A stretch of DNA of 64,000 bases from Linum tenue. Lineage: Eukaryota; Streptophyta; Magnoliopsida; Malpighiales; Linaceae. The notes under the pieces were generated by a model, which ran no database searches, was not told the DNA's origin, and saw nothing but the letters and a program-made list of their open reading frames with translations. The translations under genes and the position numbers were made by a program. Shown in pieces: positions 1 to 10,829 of this stretch (its first letter is position 1; every line of letters starts with the position of its first letter). The stretch lies in assembly GCA_946122785.1 (NCBI GenBank), contig CAMGYJ010000006.1, positions 41,064,066-41,128,065 of the forward strand, read 5' to 3'.

Positions 1-420
1 CTCATGACCATGTCCATTAGTGGAGTGAGCAATACTCAACTACACTTTCTTAATAGCATATGTCTTAGTATGTTTCGAGATACCAGCATTCAGCCACTAT
101 TCTTCAGAGTTACCAACATGGTTAATCTCTGCTCTTTTGTCAATCATCACAGCCACCAATTCTTCTCTTCAATCAAGTTAACACTAGAACAAGTGTTATA
201 CTTGTTCCTACACTTTCATGTCATATGACCTAATTTCTCGCAACTATTGCAGAGAAATAAAGCATCATTCTTAGAGGATTGGCCGATGATCCTTTAGTTA
301 CCACGAATGGTACCATTTTAATTGGTATGGATCTGATTCGATTTGCTATGCTGATTCTTGAACCTTATTAGGGTTTGGAAACGTACAAATGGTTCTCATA
401 GTACTCACAAACAGTACTTC
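1..420 (-). pseudogene. Retrotransposon gag/protease relic
   Basis: Read on the minus strand, 251-210 encodes a retroviral-type zinc knuckle with the spacing C-x2-C-x4-H-x4-C (C-N-S-C, then G-H, then K-C), interrupted by a TGA two codons before the last cysteine. Further along the same strand, near 90-60, a segment reading W-L-N-A-G-I-S-K-H resembles the copia protease motif W-x-D-S-G-x-S-x-H with the catalytic DSG changed to NAG. Stops and frame changes run throughout, so this is a dead fragment of a Ty1-copia-like gag-pol. It continues off the left edge of the window. The family assignment is inferred from these two motifs only. Confidence 0.5.
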
Positions 421-566
421 TAATAAATATTGACATATAACCCATTCCACTAGCATATTTACTACCGAATATACATTCATCTATGCTTCAGACTAATAAA
501 TATGGACATATAACCCATTCCACTAGCATATTTACTACAGAATATACATTCATATATGCTTCAGAG
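421..566. repeat. 73-bp tandem duplication
   Basis: A 73-bp unit beginning TAATAAATAT and ending near GCTTCAGA occurs twice head to tail (421-493 and 494-566) with only a few differences. It lies in non-coding sequence beside the gag relic and looks like a simple recent duplication. Confidence 0.8.
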
Positions 567-828
567 TATGCATTCATATCATCAAAATTACTCTACTTTA
601 TAGCATGTACACAAAATTGTACTCTAAAGTCTAATCATCAGGAAGCCACACCTCAATGTCAATATGATCATGCATCAATTATCGATCTCTCTAGCATTCT
701 CAGGATTTCTCACTTTTATGCATAACGATATATGAAATAAATTCTACTTTATCATTCATCAGTGACTCACAGATAAAATTTAAGTTCTTACCTCTTTTCA
801 AGAAGTCATTCGCGATTGATTTTGTGGC

Positions 829-1110
829 TCATAGCTTGCACAACGCACAGCTTCTATGTTTCTCAGCTTCCAAGCAATTATCGAGCCACATAACAGGAGC
901 AGCAGATGCTGCTAGTTCGAGCTCCTTAGGAGAGACTAAAACACCACCACGACAATTCTGTTGTTGATCAGAAACAAAGCCCAACACTTGTTCATAACAA
1001 TCCAATTTCCTTTTCTCATGCTTCGGACTGGGCTTAAAAGGACCAGACCCAAATTGCACTTTACTCGAGCTAGAGGATGACGACAATGCCTTCGTTTCGC
1101 TTGAGAATTG
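829..1110 (-). CDS. Unidentified ORF, possible exon of a host gene
   Basis: A minus-strand open frame runs from an upstream TAA near 1113 to a stop at 829, about 94 codons. The peptide starts with a serine run, then a basic K-H-E-K-R-K-L-D segment, and ends with W-L-D-N-C-L-E-A-E-K-H-R-S-C-A-L-C-K-L, with two cysteines spaced C-x2-C close to the end. There is no in-frame ATG near the start, so if it is real it is an internal exon or has lost its first exon. Composition differs from the transposon relics around it, which is why I list it. I do not recognise the family. A copia element at 1252 separates it from a plus-strand ORF at 5656. Confidence 0.3.
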   Translation of the reverse strand, partial: QFSSETKALSSSSSSSKVQFGSGPFKPSPKHEKRKLDCYEQVLGFVSDQQQNCRGGVLVSPKELELAASAAPVMWLDNCLEAEKHRSCALCKL

Positions 1111-1251
1111 GAATTAAACCAATCCCTTATGACCGCCAGCAACTAATGGAGCAGCTTTTTTTCCTTATACGCAAGTCGCAAGCCCGCGATAGTGTTGAAG
1201 AGAAGACGATGTGGCGGAGAGGCGACTAGCTTCTTCTCTTTATTTATTTAT

Positions 1252-1597
1252 TGTTATGAAATGACAAGGAAAAGGAACATACACAAGAGTAAGAGTAGAG
1301 ACACAAGAAGAGAGGGGGAATAGAGCTTTCTTATTCATATGTTCCCTAGTACAAGGAGATCATCTATTTATAGGTACACAACACATAACCTCTACATTCT
1401 TACAATCAATATAAATGAATGTGAGAATGAATGTGAAATAGAAATGGGGTGGGGGGTTACATGTAACACCCAATTGTGCATCTAATGTGTCATATGAAGA
1501 AATAAATATAAGGAGATGAGTTACATAGAACTTGTAACATACCATGGAGCATCTAATGTTGGTCATTCATAATAATAATAATAATATTTTCATAACA
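1252..1597 (-). repeat. 3' LTR of minus-strand copia element
   Basis: 346 bp, TG...CA termini. A minus-strand TATA box CTATAAATAG lies near 1378-1369, as expected for a U3 promoter read leftwards. This copy is full length; the other LTR lacks about 200 bp from its middle. Confidence 0.8.
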
Positions 1598-2389
1598 CTC
1601 CCCCTTGGATGACCATTAGACACGAATATGCCTCGTTAAAACCTTACTAGGAAAAACCCTATGGGATAAAATCCTAGTGAAGGAAAAAGAGTACATAATC
1701 ATCATAATACGCTATTTGAATCTGCCTCGTTTAAAACCTTACCAGGAAAACCTAGTGGGAAAACCATGGTTAAGGAAAAAAGAGTGCAGTGCGTATATGT
1801 TCCCCCTCATGACAACATCAAAGTATAGTGTTGTGAACAAATCTTTCAAATATTGTCATGGTAAGCTTCTTAGTGAACAAATCTTCTAGATTGTCACTTT
1901 ATGCATGATCCATTAGGACCATTTTCTTCATACATGATCTTCAAGATCATTTTCTATGAATATAATCCGCAACCACAAGTCATTTAGACGTGTTGGATCA
2001 CAAATCTTAACCAAACAATTCATAACAATTCTCATGAATTGTTGACCATTGTGCATGATCAGATGATGTTGTTATTGTGATTTCTTTGGAATCTCCATGA
2101 GATACTTGTACGACCATGAGTAAACAAATTACTCATCTATGATCCTCATCGTTACCAATAGTTAACAAAGTATAACTTAATATACATTTTTGCTCTAATG
2201 ACATTGGCATATGGTACTTCAGGACCTAATAAGTCGCTTCTATCTCAAGGCCTAAATTGATCTTTGTTCACTTCTAGTGACCTTATGATCATTTGGCTGT
2301 TGAACGTATGCAATTTTTTCAATACAAAATTGTTCTTTTACTTTTCCGACATTGTCGTCTTGATCCAAAAAGAATATTCTTAAATCCTC

Positions 2390-2500
2390 CATGTTCAATT
2401 TTCTTTATTTAAGCAATCCATGCTATATGAAACTCTTCTAGAGTTCAATTTTCTTTCTTTAAGCAAACCATGCTTTATGAAGTTCTTCTGGAGTTCATAT
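2390..2500. repeat. ~50-bp imperfect tandem repeat inside copia element
   Basis: Two adjacent copies of a roughly 50-bp unit containing TTCAATTTTCTTT...TTTAAGCAA.CCATGCT.TATGAA. They differ at several positions, so the duplication is old. Confidence 0.6.
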
Positions 2501-4946
2501 CAACTAAAACATATGAGATCATTATAAAATAATGTCTCAACTCTTTCTTCCAAATAACTATAAAACTTAGCTAACATAATTGTATGCAAACAATTACTTC
2601 ATACCACAAGGTCACAAGCAAAAAGGCACGTCATACACACAACATCACTTAACCAAACCACATTCATAAATCAAACTCATAACTAAAACCACAATATCAC
2701 GCACATAAGCCTATATGTCATTACACAATCACACATGCCAAATACAAATGCTCTAATGCACTTTATTCGAATTTAATCACGCAAGGCTTATTCGACCACT
2801 TCCTTTAGTAGATATTCACTTAGATGAATATACCATATTCATCCATTTTATCTCAATCCACACAAAGGATTGTTTTATCGATCGATATTGTTCTCCAGAA
2901 CGTCACATGTTTGCTTCCGACAAACTAATCCTTCAGGGATTTTCTTATAAATATCATTATCAAGGGATCCATACAAATAGGTTATCACAATATCTACCAA
3001 ATGCAAATTTCATACTTTTTGAACTGTCAAACTATTTAAATTGCACAACATAGTTGCATCCACCACAAGAGAGTATGTCTCTTCATAATTGATGTCAGGT
3101 TTTACCAGAAACCTCTCACGAGAAATTGTATTATATCTCTCGCAATTTCCATACACATTTGCACAAAACCTATTTGTATCCCGTTAGTTTTACATCTTCA
3201 GGTGTAAGGACTTCTGGTCCAAAATTTATACCAAATAGCCTAATGCTTTCTTTTATATTGGCCAATATATATTCCTTTGCATGCATCAATAGACTTTTAC
3301 TTTTGATCCTCTTTGTATCTATCACGTTCAGTGCTGCAGCATAATCAAAACCCTTGTCGACAATAAATACACTTCGGTTCCAACTTTTTTCATACAAGCC
3401 AATTAATTGAGATCTCTTCATTTTAAAACGTTCAGGTACCTACTATTCTTATGGAACTATGATCTCAATTTTATGACTTGACTCTTCTAGAGCTATTTTA
3501 TCCTCGAGTTTACCATCTTAATTTATAGCTCCTTCCTTTCTCGAGGATTTTTATCCTTGGAACCGATTGGTCTACCACGCTTCATGCGCTCATTTAGACT
3601 CGTTAGATTATCCAATATGGACATCGATTTGTATTGGAGCATTCACAACTGGGCATATGACATAATCACTCCTTTTAGTGAGTAAAAAGGCATTTGGCAA
3701 TCAATACGTTTTTTTCCTCCATGAATCACCACATTAACTTCGGGTTCATGTTTCTTCGTTTGAGGATTAAAATGAGGTAATGATGATTCCAACTCACATC
3801 TATGCCCCAGTGTTTACTTTTCTCCCCCTTAACGTTCGAAAAGTAATTCATCAAAATGATGATATTCGCAAAAAGAGTCATGAACAAATCTCTCATTGCA
3901 ATGGACACCAGGTCCAACATGAGTTCTCATGGAACTCATAACGTGTTGTGGTGGAGCAATTGGGATGTATTCTGCACACCCAAATTTTCTAGCAATTTAA
4001 ATGTTTGGTCCCTGACCAAAACCATTTGTATGAAAGGGGGAACATATGATAACTTGTTGGCTTCATGCGAATTAATGATATCATATTCCTCGATAAGAGA
4101 TCGATAGACTTAGCTTGTTCTCATAAGAGAAGTTTTGTTTGATTGGATAATCATCAAAATATATCCATCAATTGACAACGATTCTCGCAAACATCAGGTT
4201 GCGGTTAGATAACAGACATATATGACGATATAGTTGATGCATCAATCAAAATCATAAAATTCATATATGATTTGCACGGTGAGTGTATTTTTCTGCATAC
4301 ACTTTTATAAAATCTCAACATATTCAATTATTTTCACAAGTGAGTATATTCTCCTCGAGGCATTTATCACATAATCAATCCTTTGATTGATGAATTCTCT
4401 AAACTCTCACTTAATTTCCGTATGATATCTCAATCATTTTCAAATCTGTATCCGGGATGGTATGACCGGACATGCCAAAACAAAAAGTTATCCGATCTTG
4501 CAAACTTCTGGTTTACACTTTCATATGTACTAATATACATGTAGTACAAATTTCTCCAGTTAAGTATATGTTCTCTTAGAACACATTTCTGATGCAATAT
4601 CAATTATGATATTCGTTTCTGCGAATATCTTCAACTGAATTATGAATTCGGTAATACATCTTCAATTGACAGTTTAGTTCATTCACGTCTCAAAACATTA
4701 GCTCTTCTGGAGCTTTCACATACTCTTGTACTAAATTTTGGTCATTAGGCACCTTTTGATTTCGGTGAACTATTGTGAGCACAAATCCATAGTGATAAGA
4801 ATATTGTCACACTATTTATCACCAAAAAATGTTTAGTTACTTCAAGTAACAAAACACAATCTCTTCCAGAGCTTTTGATTACTTTCATACTATATGATAT
4901 AATACCAGTATTGACTTTTACAAATATTCAATTCTATACAAAACAT

Positions 4947-4982
4947 AAAATAATAATAATAATAATAATAACAACAACAACA
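4947..4982. repeat. AAT/AAC trinucleotide microsatellite
   Basis: An (AAT)n run grading into (AAC)n inside the copia internal region. Confidence 0.8.
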
Positions 4983-5401
4983 GCATATATGTGTTTTATA
5001 ACACATTTTGGCATACGATGGTTATAGTATATGATCATGACTTTTGCTACATGAATTATCATCCTCATTTATAATTATTTTATTTTTCACTTCCTGTGAA
5101 AAGAAACATTTGCTGATTGTCATTATCCAAACTTCCAATGTATTTTTTCATTGCAATGGTAACTCATATTCCGACATTTTTGTTACAAGATCCACATATA
5201 TAAAATAAGTTCATAAAATTATATGAACAAATAACAAGATCAAATAATCTCTCAAAGACATTGAGATAGATAAACATACTAACAAGAAACGACATGAAAA
5301 TTTGTATACCTTGATCGTGTTGTGATATTACTCAAGTATATTTGATTCTGTAGAGAGACAATCACAAAGCATGACTTTGGCAGAGCTTCGTGCTGATAAC
5401 G

Positions 5402-5545
5402 TGTTATGAAATGACAAGGAAAAGGAACATACACAAGAGTAAGAGTAGAGACACAAGAAGGAGATGAGTTACATAGAACTTGTAACATACCATGGAGCAT
5501 CTAATGTTGGTCATCCATAATAATAATAATAATATTTTCATAACA
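5402..5545 (-). repeat. 5' LTR of the same copia element, internally deleted
   Basis: 144 bp. The sequence follows the left LTR up to CACAAGAAG and resumes at GAGATGAGTTAC, so about 200 bp including the TATA box is missing. Short matching A/G-rich sequence at both breakpoints suggests a microhomology-mediated deletion. Without its promoter the element could not be transcribed from this LTR. Confidence 0.8.
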
Positions 5546-5655
5546 TTTATTTATTTTTTCCTTTATTTCCGAGACTAGCTTCTTCTCGAAACGATTAATT
5601 CACAGCACACGGACAGAAGAAGTTGCTGTAGGGTTTTGACTTTTGAGTTTGACTG

Positions 5656-5839
5656 ATGAATGCGCCTTCTTTTTTCCTCTTCCGATGCGAATCTTCTTCT
5701 CCTAGTTTCAACTCGCCAAACAAACCCTCCTCCCGGGCTCAATTTCCAGGAATTGCCTCCATAGCTCGTCCGGCAGAGCTGCCACCATTAATTTATTCTT
5801 CTGCCAATTTTCTCCCGGACACCACCAGCAATGCATTTA
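5656..5839 (+). CDS. Unidentified N-terminal ORF cut by a MITE
   Basis: An ATG-initiated frame of 61 codons runs into the MITE that starts at 5840. The peptide is rich in Ser, Pro and Phe with few acidic residues (M-N-A-P-S-F-F-L-F-R-C-E-S-S-S, later P-A-E-L-P-P-L-I-Y-S-S), which would suit an organelle-targeting N terminus, but this is only composition. The 100 bp upstream is pyrimidine-rich like a 5' UTR. If real, the gene was truncated or its frame shifted by the MITE. No family is recognised. Confidence 0.25.
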
Positions 5840-6110
5840 GGGTCGTTTGGATGGATCAATCTAGAAATGAATCAATTTGATCAATTGTCTCGTTTTATAC
5901 ACGAGGCAATTAAAACGAGTCAATTCGAATTACCTGCCCCCACCCCAGGTAATTGAAATTGACTCAAAACGGATCAATTCAAAATACCTCAGGCAGATTG
6001 ATCCATCCAAATTTTTTGCTGGCAAACGAGGCAATTTGGTACAATTGTCTCAAAACGAGACAATTGTGTCAAATTGATCCGTTACAATTCCTCATCCAAA
6101 TGACCCCTTA
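5837..6110. mobile_element. Tourist/PIF-Harbinger-like MITE, 268 bp
   Basis: The element 5840-6107 starts GGGTCGTTTGGATG and ends CATCCAAATGACCCC, inverted repeats with one mismatch over 14 bp. It is flanked by TTA on both sides (5837-5839 and 6108-6110), the usual target of PIF/Harbinger elements. Internally it is made of short inverted words (CAATTGTCTC, AAAACGAG, GATCAATT), so the single strand could fold into a long hairpin. It encodes nothing and would need a transposase supplied elsewhere. Confidence 0.75.
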
Positions 6111-6217
6111 TTTTATACCCCTTTGCCCTTTTTTGGAGCGGCTTGGCGATAGCAATAGATCAAGCCAGAATCGGTATCTCGTTCTTTACACACTACAGCA
6201 ACCGAACGTCTTAAAAT

Positions 6218-6704
6218 TGTTAAAAACCGAACAATAAAAATTAGGGCTACCGAATCTGGCTGAGTCACGGACTAGGTCGCTCCCTTTAATACGTTCGCGG
6301 CACTGCCTCGTAATGCGCACAACAGACTATCAGCCGGTCGCCTCCAGGATAAAACAATCATTCTAATTTTATTGCTCATCAGTTTTGTGCGAAAACCGGA
6401 GCTCTATCAATTCAATCTCTCTCGTGTTTCTGCTCTTCTGAGGTGTGTTTAGAGGGTTTCGGACGTCTCCTATTTATGGAGCAGAAAACCCAGAATATTC
6501 CCTCTTTCTTTGGGAATAAGTCACATTTTAATAGGGAGATAATTACTTCCATAATTAAAATATAATCTATTAAGATAATTATTTCTAATTATCTCCATAA
6601 TGTTCCTTTTATTAATTATCCATCTTAATTTCTTATTATGGGGAAAATACTGGATAATTAATTAGAAATTTCATTATAGCTTTTCAAAGCTATTCATCCC
6701 AACA
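6218..6704 (-). mobile_element. Solo LTR, minus orientation (family shared with 41385)
   Basis: 487 bp with ends TGTTAAAAACC...CATCCCAACA. It is the reverse complement of the element at 41385-41867, sharing ordered blocks such as GGATGAATAGCTTTGAAAAG, the AATTAATTATC stretch, a TATA box region (CATAAATAG on the minus strand near 6480), ATCCTGGAGG and GCCAGATTCGGTA. No primer site or purine tract adjoins it and flanking 5-mers differ (AAAAT and GATGT), so it is a solo LTR whose target duplication has eroded or which was rearranged. Confidence 0.7.
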
Positions 6705-6715
6705 GATGTCATTAT

Positions 6716-6782
6716 CGGGATTTGAACTTTGGTCACTTAACTTAAGGAAGAGGACTATAACCAACTAGGTTACACTGTATTT
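6716..6782 (-). repeat. tRNA-derived (SINE-like) relic
   Basis: On the minus strand this reads TAACCTAGTTGGTTATAG (A-box like), about 30 bp later AAGTTCAAATCCC (B-box like), the arrangement of a tRNA gene or tRNA-derived SINE head. Acceptor-stem pairing is not evident, so I do not call a functional tRNA. Related relics are near 8700-8626 (minus) and 60108-60175 (plus). Confidence 0.35.
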
Positions 6783-9700
6783 ATTGTAATTTCTTTTATT
6801 AACTCTAAACACATATTTGTTGTTGACACTTTCATATTTATATTTTACTTGGACTTATCTTTATCTTATAAAAGAGATTAATTCTGAAATCGAAAATCAT
6901 GTAACATTGATTTGAACATTAAATATCAAATTGTATGTGTAGCTTAGTTTAGAAAAAATACAGTTGTATAACCAAAACATGGACTTTGGTACAAAATCAT
7001 TTTTCTGTGACATATATAAAACAATACCGTGACATTACATTTTTTGTGTTAACGTTCCAACTTAAATAAAAAGGAAAAAGAAACAAAGAAAACAATATAT
7101 TTCTTAAGAAAAAAGGAAAATTAAGATCAACAAATGAATGATCACATGATCTCTCCGTGCTACCCTATTTGCCTTTGTTTTCACGTATTCTCTATCTCTC
7201 ATAGTCGATCCAAATCCAAATCTATGTCGGGTATCATATGTCAGCTCACTAGAGTTCAATTAAACATCTGAAAATGCCCTGTCGCTCGGGGAATGACGAA
7301 GACATAATAGCCTACTCCAAACGGCGATCGAATCGACACTGACGAAACCCAAAACACAAAGCTAGTTGCACAAGCACCGTTTAATACATGTTAACATCGA
7401 AGTAAATGATTAATGAATACCATTCTACCCAGATATCCTAAAATTATATATCTTATCTCTCAACAGGATTCAATTTCTTCATTTTGATATTACAAGACTT
7501 TAGTAGGAAAAAGTTGTTTATTCCTAGATGTTGAGATTTGCACCCTATGTTATTTTTGGCAATATTATATAAGGGAATCCTAACATAACTTCGAAATAAT
7601 TGGAGGAATGGAGAAAAGAACGAGGGTGTTAACGAGGAAGTAGCAGTGAACCGTTTGAAATCTTAGCACATCGGCTCAATTTGGGGGAACGAAAGAAAAG
7701 CTTCAATGTCACTTTGATTAGTTAAATTTTGGCTGGTTTTACAAGAAAAGGTTTAGCGATTGCTTGATTGGTTGGAACAAAGAGAAAAAGAACGTATGAT
7801 TGGAAGATTGGGTGGGGTGTTGATTAAAAAGATAGGATAACATGTTTTTCGAGCGAACCATAACATATAAATAACAAATGGTTTCATTGAATTTAAGAAT
7901 TTTGTGGATTTTATTTTAAGCAACGAGGATGGCGATGATGAAGACTTTTGTTGGAAGAAGAAGAAGGAGAAGAGAAGTGAAAATAAAATAAAATAGGAAA
8001 AATAAAAACTAAAAACTAAAACTATTTTTTATATTTTACTAATAGGATGTAGCCAACAGGTGGTGTGACATGTCGATTTAGAGATAACGTGGGAGATGAA
8101 GTGACATTCATCTCAACTTGATGTTACTTATTCTAATGACACATCATCGATCGTTACATTTCTATAAAAATGGATACATTTGTCCAAAAAACCTCATAAA
8201 TATAACTATATTTGACATTATTTCTACACAATATATAATAGTATAATGAGAAAATTGTTGGCTTATTTCAAATTCCTAAAACAAGAATGAAAGTAGGAAG
8301 AATATTTTTGTTTTCACAATTATTAATTTATATTTTATAGATAAATACACAAGTATTTTGATTTAAACGATGATCCTTCAATATAGAGGCATAACCAATC
8401 GCCTTGAACATATTTTGTGTATGGGTCGAAATATACCGAACATATGATAATGGACTGATGAATGAAAGAAGAAGGCATTAGCATTAGAAAGACTATAGAG
8501 GAATTTTGAGCTGACTAATATTGTTGCCTTATTTCAAATTTTATGCAATGAGAACAAAAGCAGGAAGAGTATTTTGTCTTACAATTATCTATTTCTTTAT
8601 TATTTTTAGAAAAATGACATCAGTATTGGGATTTGAACTATGATCTTTTGTAGATAAAGATTGATAAGAATCCTAACCAATTAAACTAAATAGATTTGTT
8701 GTATATTTATATATTAAAACATACACGAAGCAAAAATCGAAGGCCATTATCACTACAGTTAGCTACTAGCCCACTAAGTCTTCTATAAGAAATTTTATGT
8801 CGTTTTATACTTCAATTTTCATATTATGATTATTTTCGTTGGAGTTTCATACTTAATATAAAATTTTATCTATATTATAAATGAAGCATAATCTTAAAAG
8901 CAAAACTCATATATAATTTGTTTGAATATTGCATATTGAATTGGTGTACAAAATATGTAGAATAGATGTAGAATTCTTAAATTAGTATGAATTTGTTTAA
9001 ACCTCTTGCTAAATCGACATGATTGGATCCAACAATTGTGAGACGCGATTGATTTTGATATGATGGGCCAAAATCATTTTTGATTTGTTAATAAATTTTC
9101 ACGACAAAGACATGTAAATGAGTGAAGATGAAACTGATTATCTATTTTGATTCTTTTGAAAAATAAAATGGTTTAAGCCATTAACTAATTGTACAATCAC
9201 TCGATTGGTTGAATGAGTTTTGTTTTTTCATTTATAGTAATTATTTTATTCATAATATTTGTAATGTTTGAAATCTTTTATATGTGATTTAGAAGTGTTT
9301 AATCTCGTTTGACTGGGTCGACAATTTGATTAGGGTTAGAAGACACTACAATCAATATCGACCTAGGAAGGTTCAAGATGGTTTGAATTAGAGGCAGAGT
9401 AGGTGACTGGATTGGTTTTTGATAATTCATTATGTGTTAAGAAGGAAAAGTATCAAAAAGATATTAGGAAAATAGAAAGAGAGAGAAAGAGGGGTCCGGG
9501 CTGGGCATAGGAGGTTGCCCGGGCTCAGATATGGAATTATTTTAGTTTGATTGTTTGAAAATTATGTGTATTAATGTATTCCCTGTCTAGAGACGTTGTC
9601 ACTATTTATACTAGGCAAAACTGTTTAAACATCATTAATACTAAATTCGTGCACATGGAATCGTGTATGGGCGCTTTGAGCACATTTAATAATGTTTCTG

Positions 9701-10517
9701 GTGCATTTTCGTTTATGGCACTCTTTTTGTCATGTTAAGCGGTGCCCATATTCATGATTACTTAAAATGTCTGAGCACTAGTCTTACGAACCAGACTGGC
9801 GTGTGATCCTACTGTTCAGTAGCTTCTTCTTTCCGACGAGGACAATTGTCTCATTGGTACTATCGTGTCCTTCCCAGATCTAGGTGCATGTTGGGTCTTA
9901 TTTGACTAGTTGGGGCTAGAAGTAAGAAATTGATTTTTTTTCGATGACTTGGTTTATTGGTTTGTCGGTCGGGTCAAGCCTTTGCTTATCGGGCCTAACA
10001 AGAATTATACGTATTATGTAGAGGATACTCTTTTGATGTAAGAGAACGAAAAATTGACACTCGATGGCTAAAAAAAAGGAAGATGATGAGAAATAGTAAC
10101 ACCATGGGTGGAGTACTATGATGCTATTTGGGAAAAACTAAGTGGTGTAGGTAGGATGAGAATACACATACTTTTATTTTTTATTTTATAAATAGACTTT
10201 ATAATACAAAGTGAATTTTCATAATTTTATGTAAGGAATTGATAACATATTGTTTGAATGGGCTATTAAAATTTGTTATTTTCTTTTTGATTTTGATGTA
10301 TATATTGAAATCAAAATATAAGATATGTTGTAGTATTTTGATCTAGATGTATACGTTTTTCTAAAGTTTGGTAATATATTTCATACTTTTTTATACACAA
10401 AATTATATTAATGCTTAATTAATATTTTGAACATACAACTCTTCGAAAATAAATGATCACCCTCTTTAGCTCTCTCCCGAACCACGACTGAGTACTTTAA
10501 AGTAATCCTGCCAACGG
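6783..10517. other. AT-rich spacer without genes
   Basis: No open frame of note on either strand. The sequence is AT-rich with a second tRNA-like relic at about 8700-8626 (minus; TAGTTTAATTGGTTAGGA then AGTTCAAATCCC) and a more decayed one around 8395-8340. A G+C richer patch near 9485-9540 (GGTCCGGGCTGGGC) and 9790-9900 may be an old transposon scar, but no ends are visible. Confidence 0.6.
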
Positions 10518-10799
10518 TGTTAGCGGATTGGAGTTGGGCCATTTTGCACATATGTATATAGTTGGTTGGGCTTGTTGTTGGACCTAAATTGTGGCCGAGT
10601 TTGGTTGTGGAGAGCTAGGGTTTGCATGAGCATATATATGCTCTTTGTATGTTGTAGCTGATTATCGATTTGAGTGATTAAGATCTAAGCTCGGAGAGTT
10701 CCATACTCTCCCGTGGACTAGTCCCGAATCTCGGGGATACCACGTATATCGTATCTGTGCTTTGTTTATTTGTCTATTTGATAGCTCGATTTGTTAACA
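10518..10799 (+). repeat. 5' LTR of a copia element
   Basis: 282 bp starting TGTTAGCGG and ending TTTGTTAACA, immediately followed by the copia primer-binding site. A TATA-like stretch CATATATATGC lies near 10630-10640. The matching 3' LTR is not in the window. Confidence 0.75.
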
Positions 10800-10812
10800 T
10801 GGTATCAGAGCT
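10800..10812 (+). promoter_or_regulatory. Primer-binding site (initiator Met-tRNA type)
   Basis: TGGTATCAGAGCT directly follows the LTR end. This is the standard Ty1-copia primer site complementary to the 3' end of plant initiator tRNA-Met and fixes the plus orientation of the element. Confidence 0.85.
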
Positions 10813-10829
10813 TTCGTCTGGCGATTCTT

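Larger units (their letters stand above)
1247..5550 (-). mobile_element. Ty1-copia-type LTR retrotransposon, degenerate
   Basis: The element spans 1252-5545 and is flanked by the 5-bp target duplication TTTAT (1247-1251 and 5546-5550). Both ends are LTRs starting TGTTATGAAA and ending TTTTCATAACA. Orientation is minus: a purine tract (CCAAGGGGGAG on the minus strand, 1608-1598) abuts the left LTR, and a primer-site-like sequence CGTTATCAGCACGAAGCTCT on the minus strand (5401-5382) abuts the right LTR. The 3.8-kb internal region has no frame longer than about 85 codons. A stretch at 3421-3170 (minus) is weakly reminiscent of copia integrase (Q-L-I-G followed later by D-Y-A-A-A-L). It cannot encode a working polyprotein. 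The superfamily call rests on the primer site and layout. Confidence 0.8.

Noticed and set aside
6716..6782. Functional tRNA gene
   Set aside because: A- and B-box-like sequences are present, but I could not form an acceptor stem or a convincing anticodon arm.
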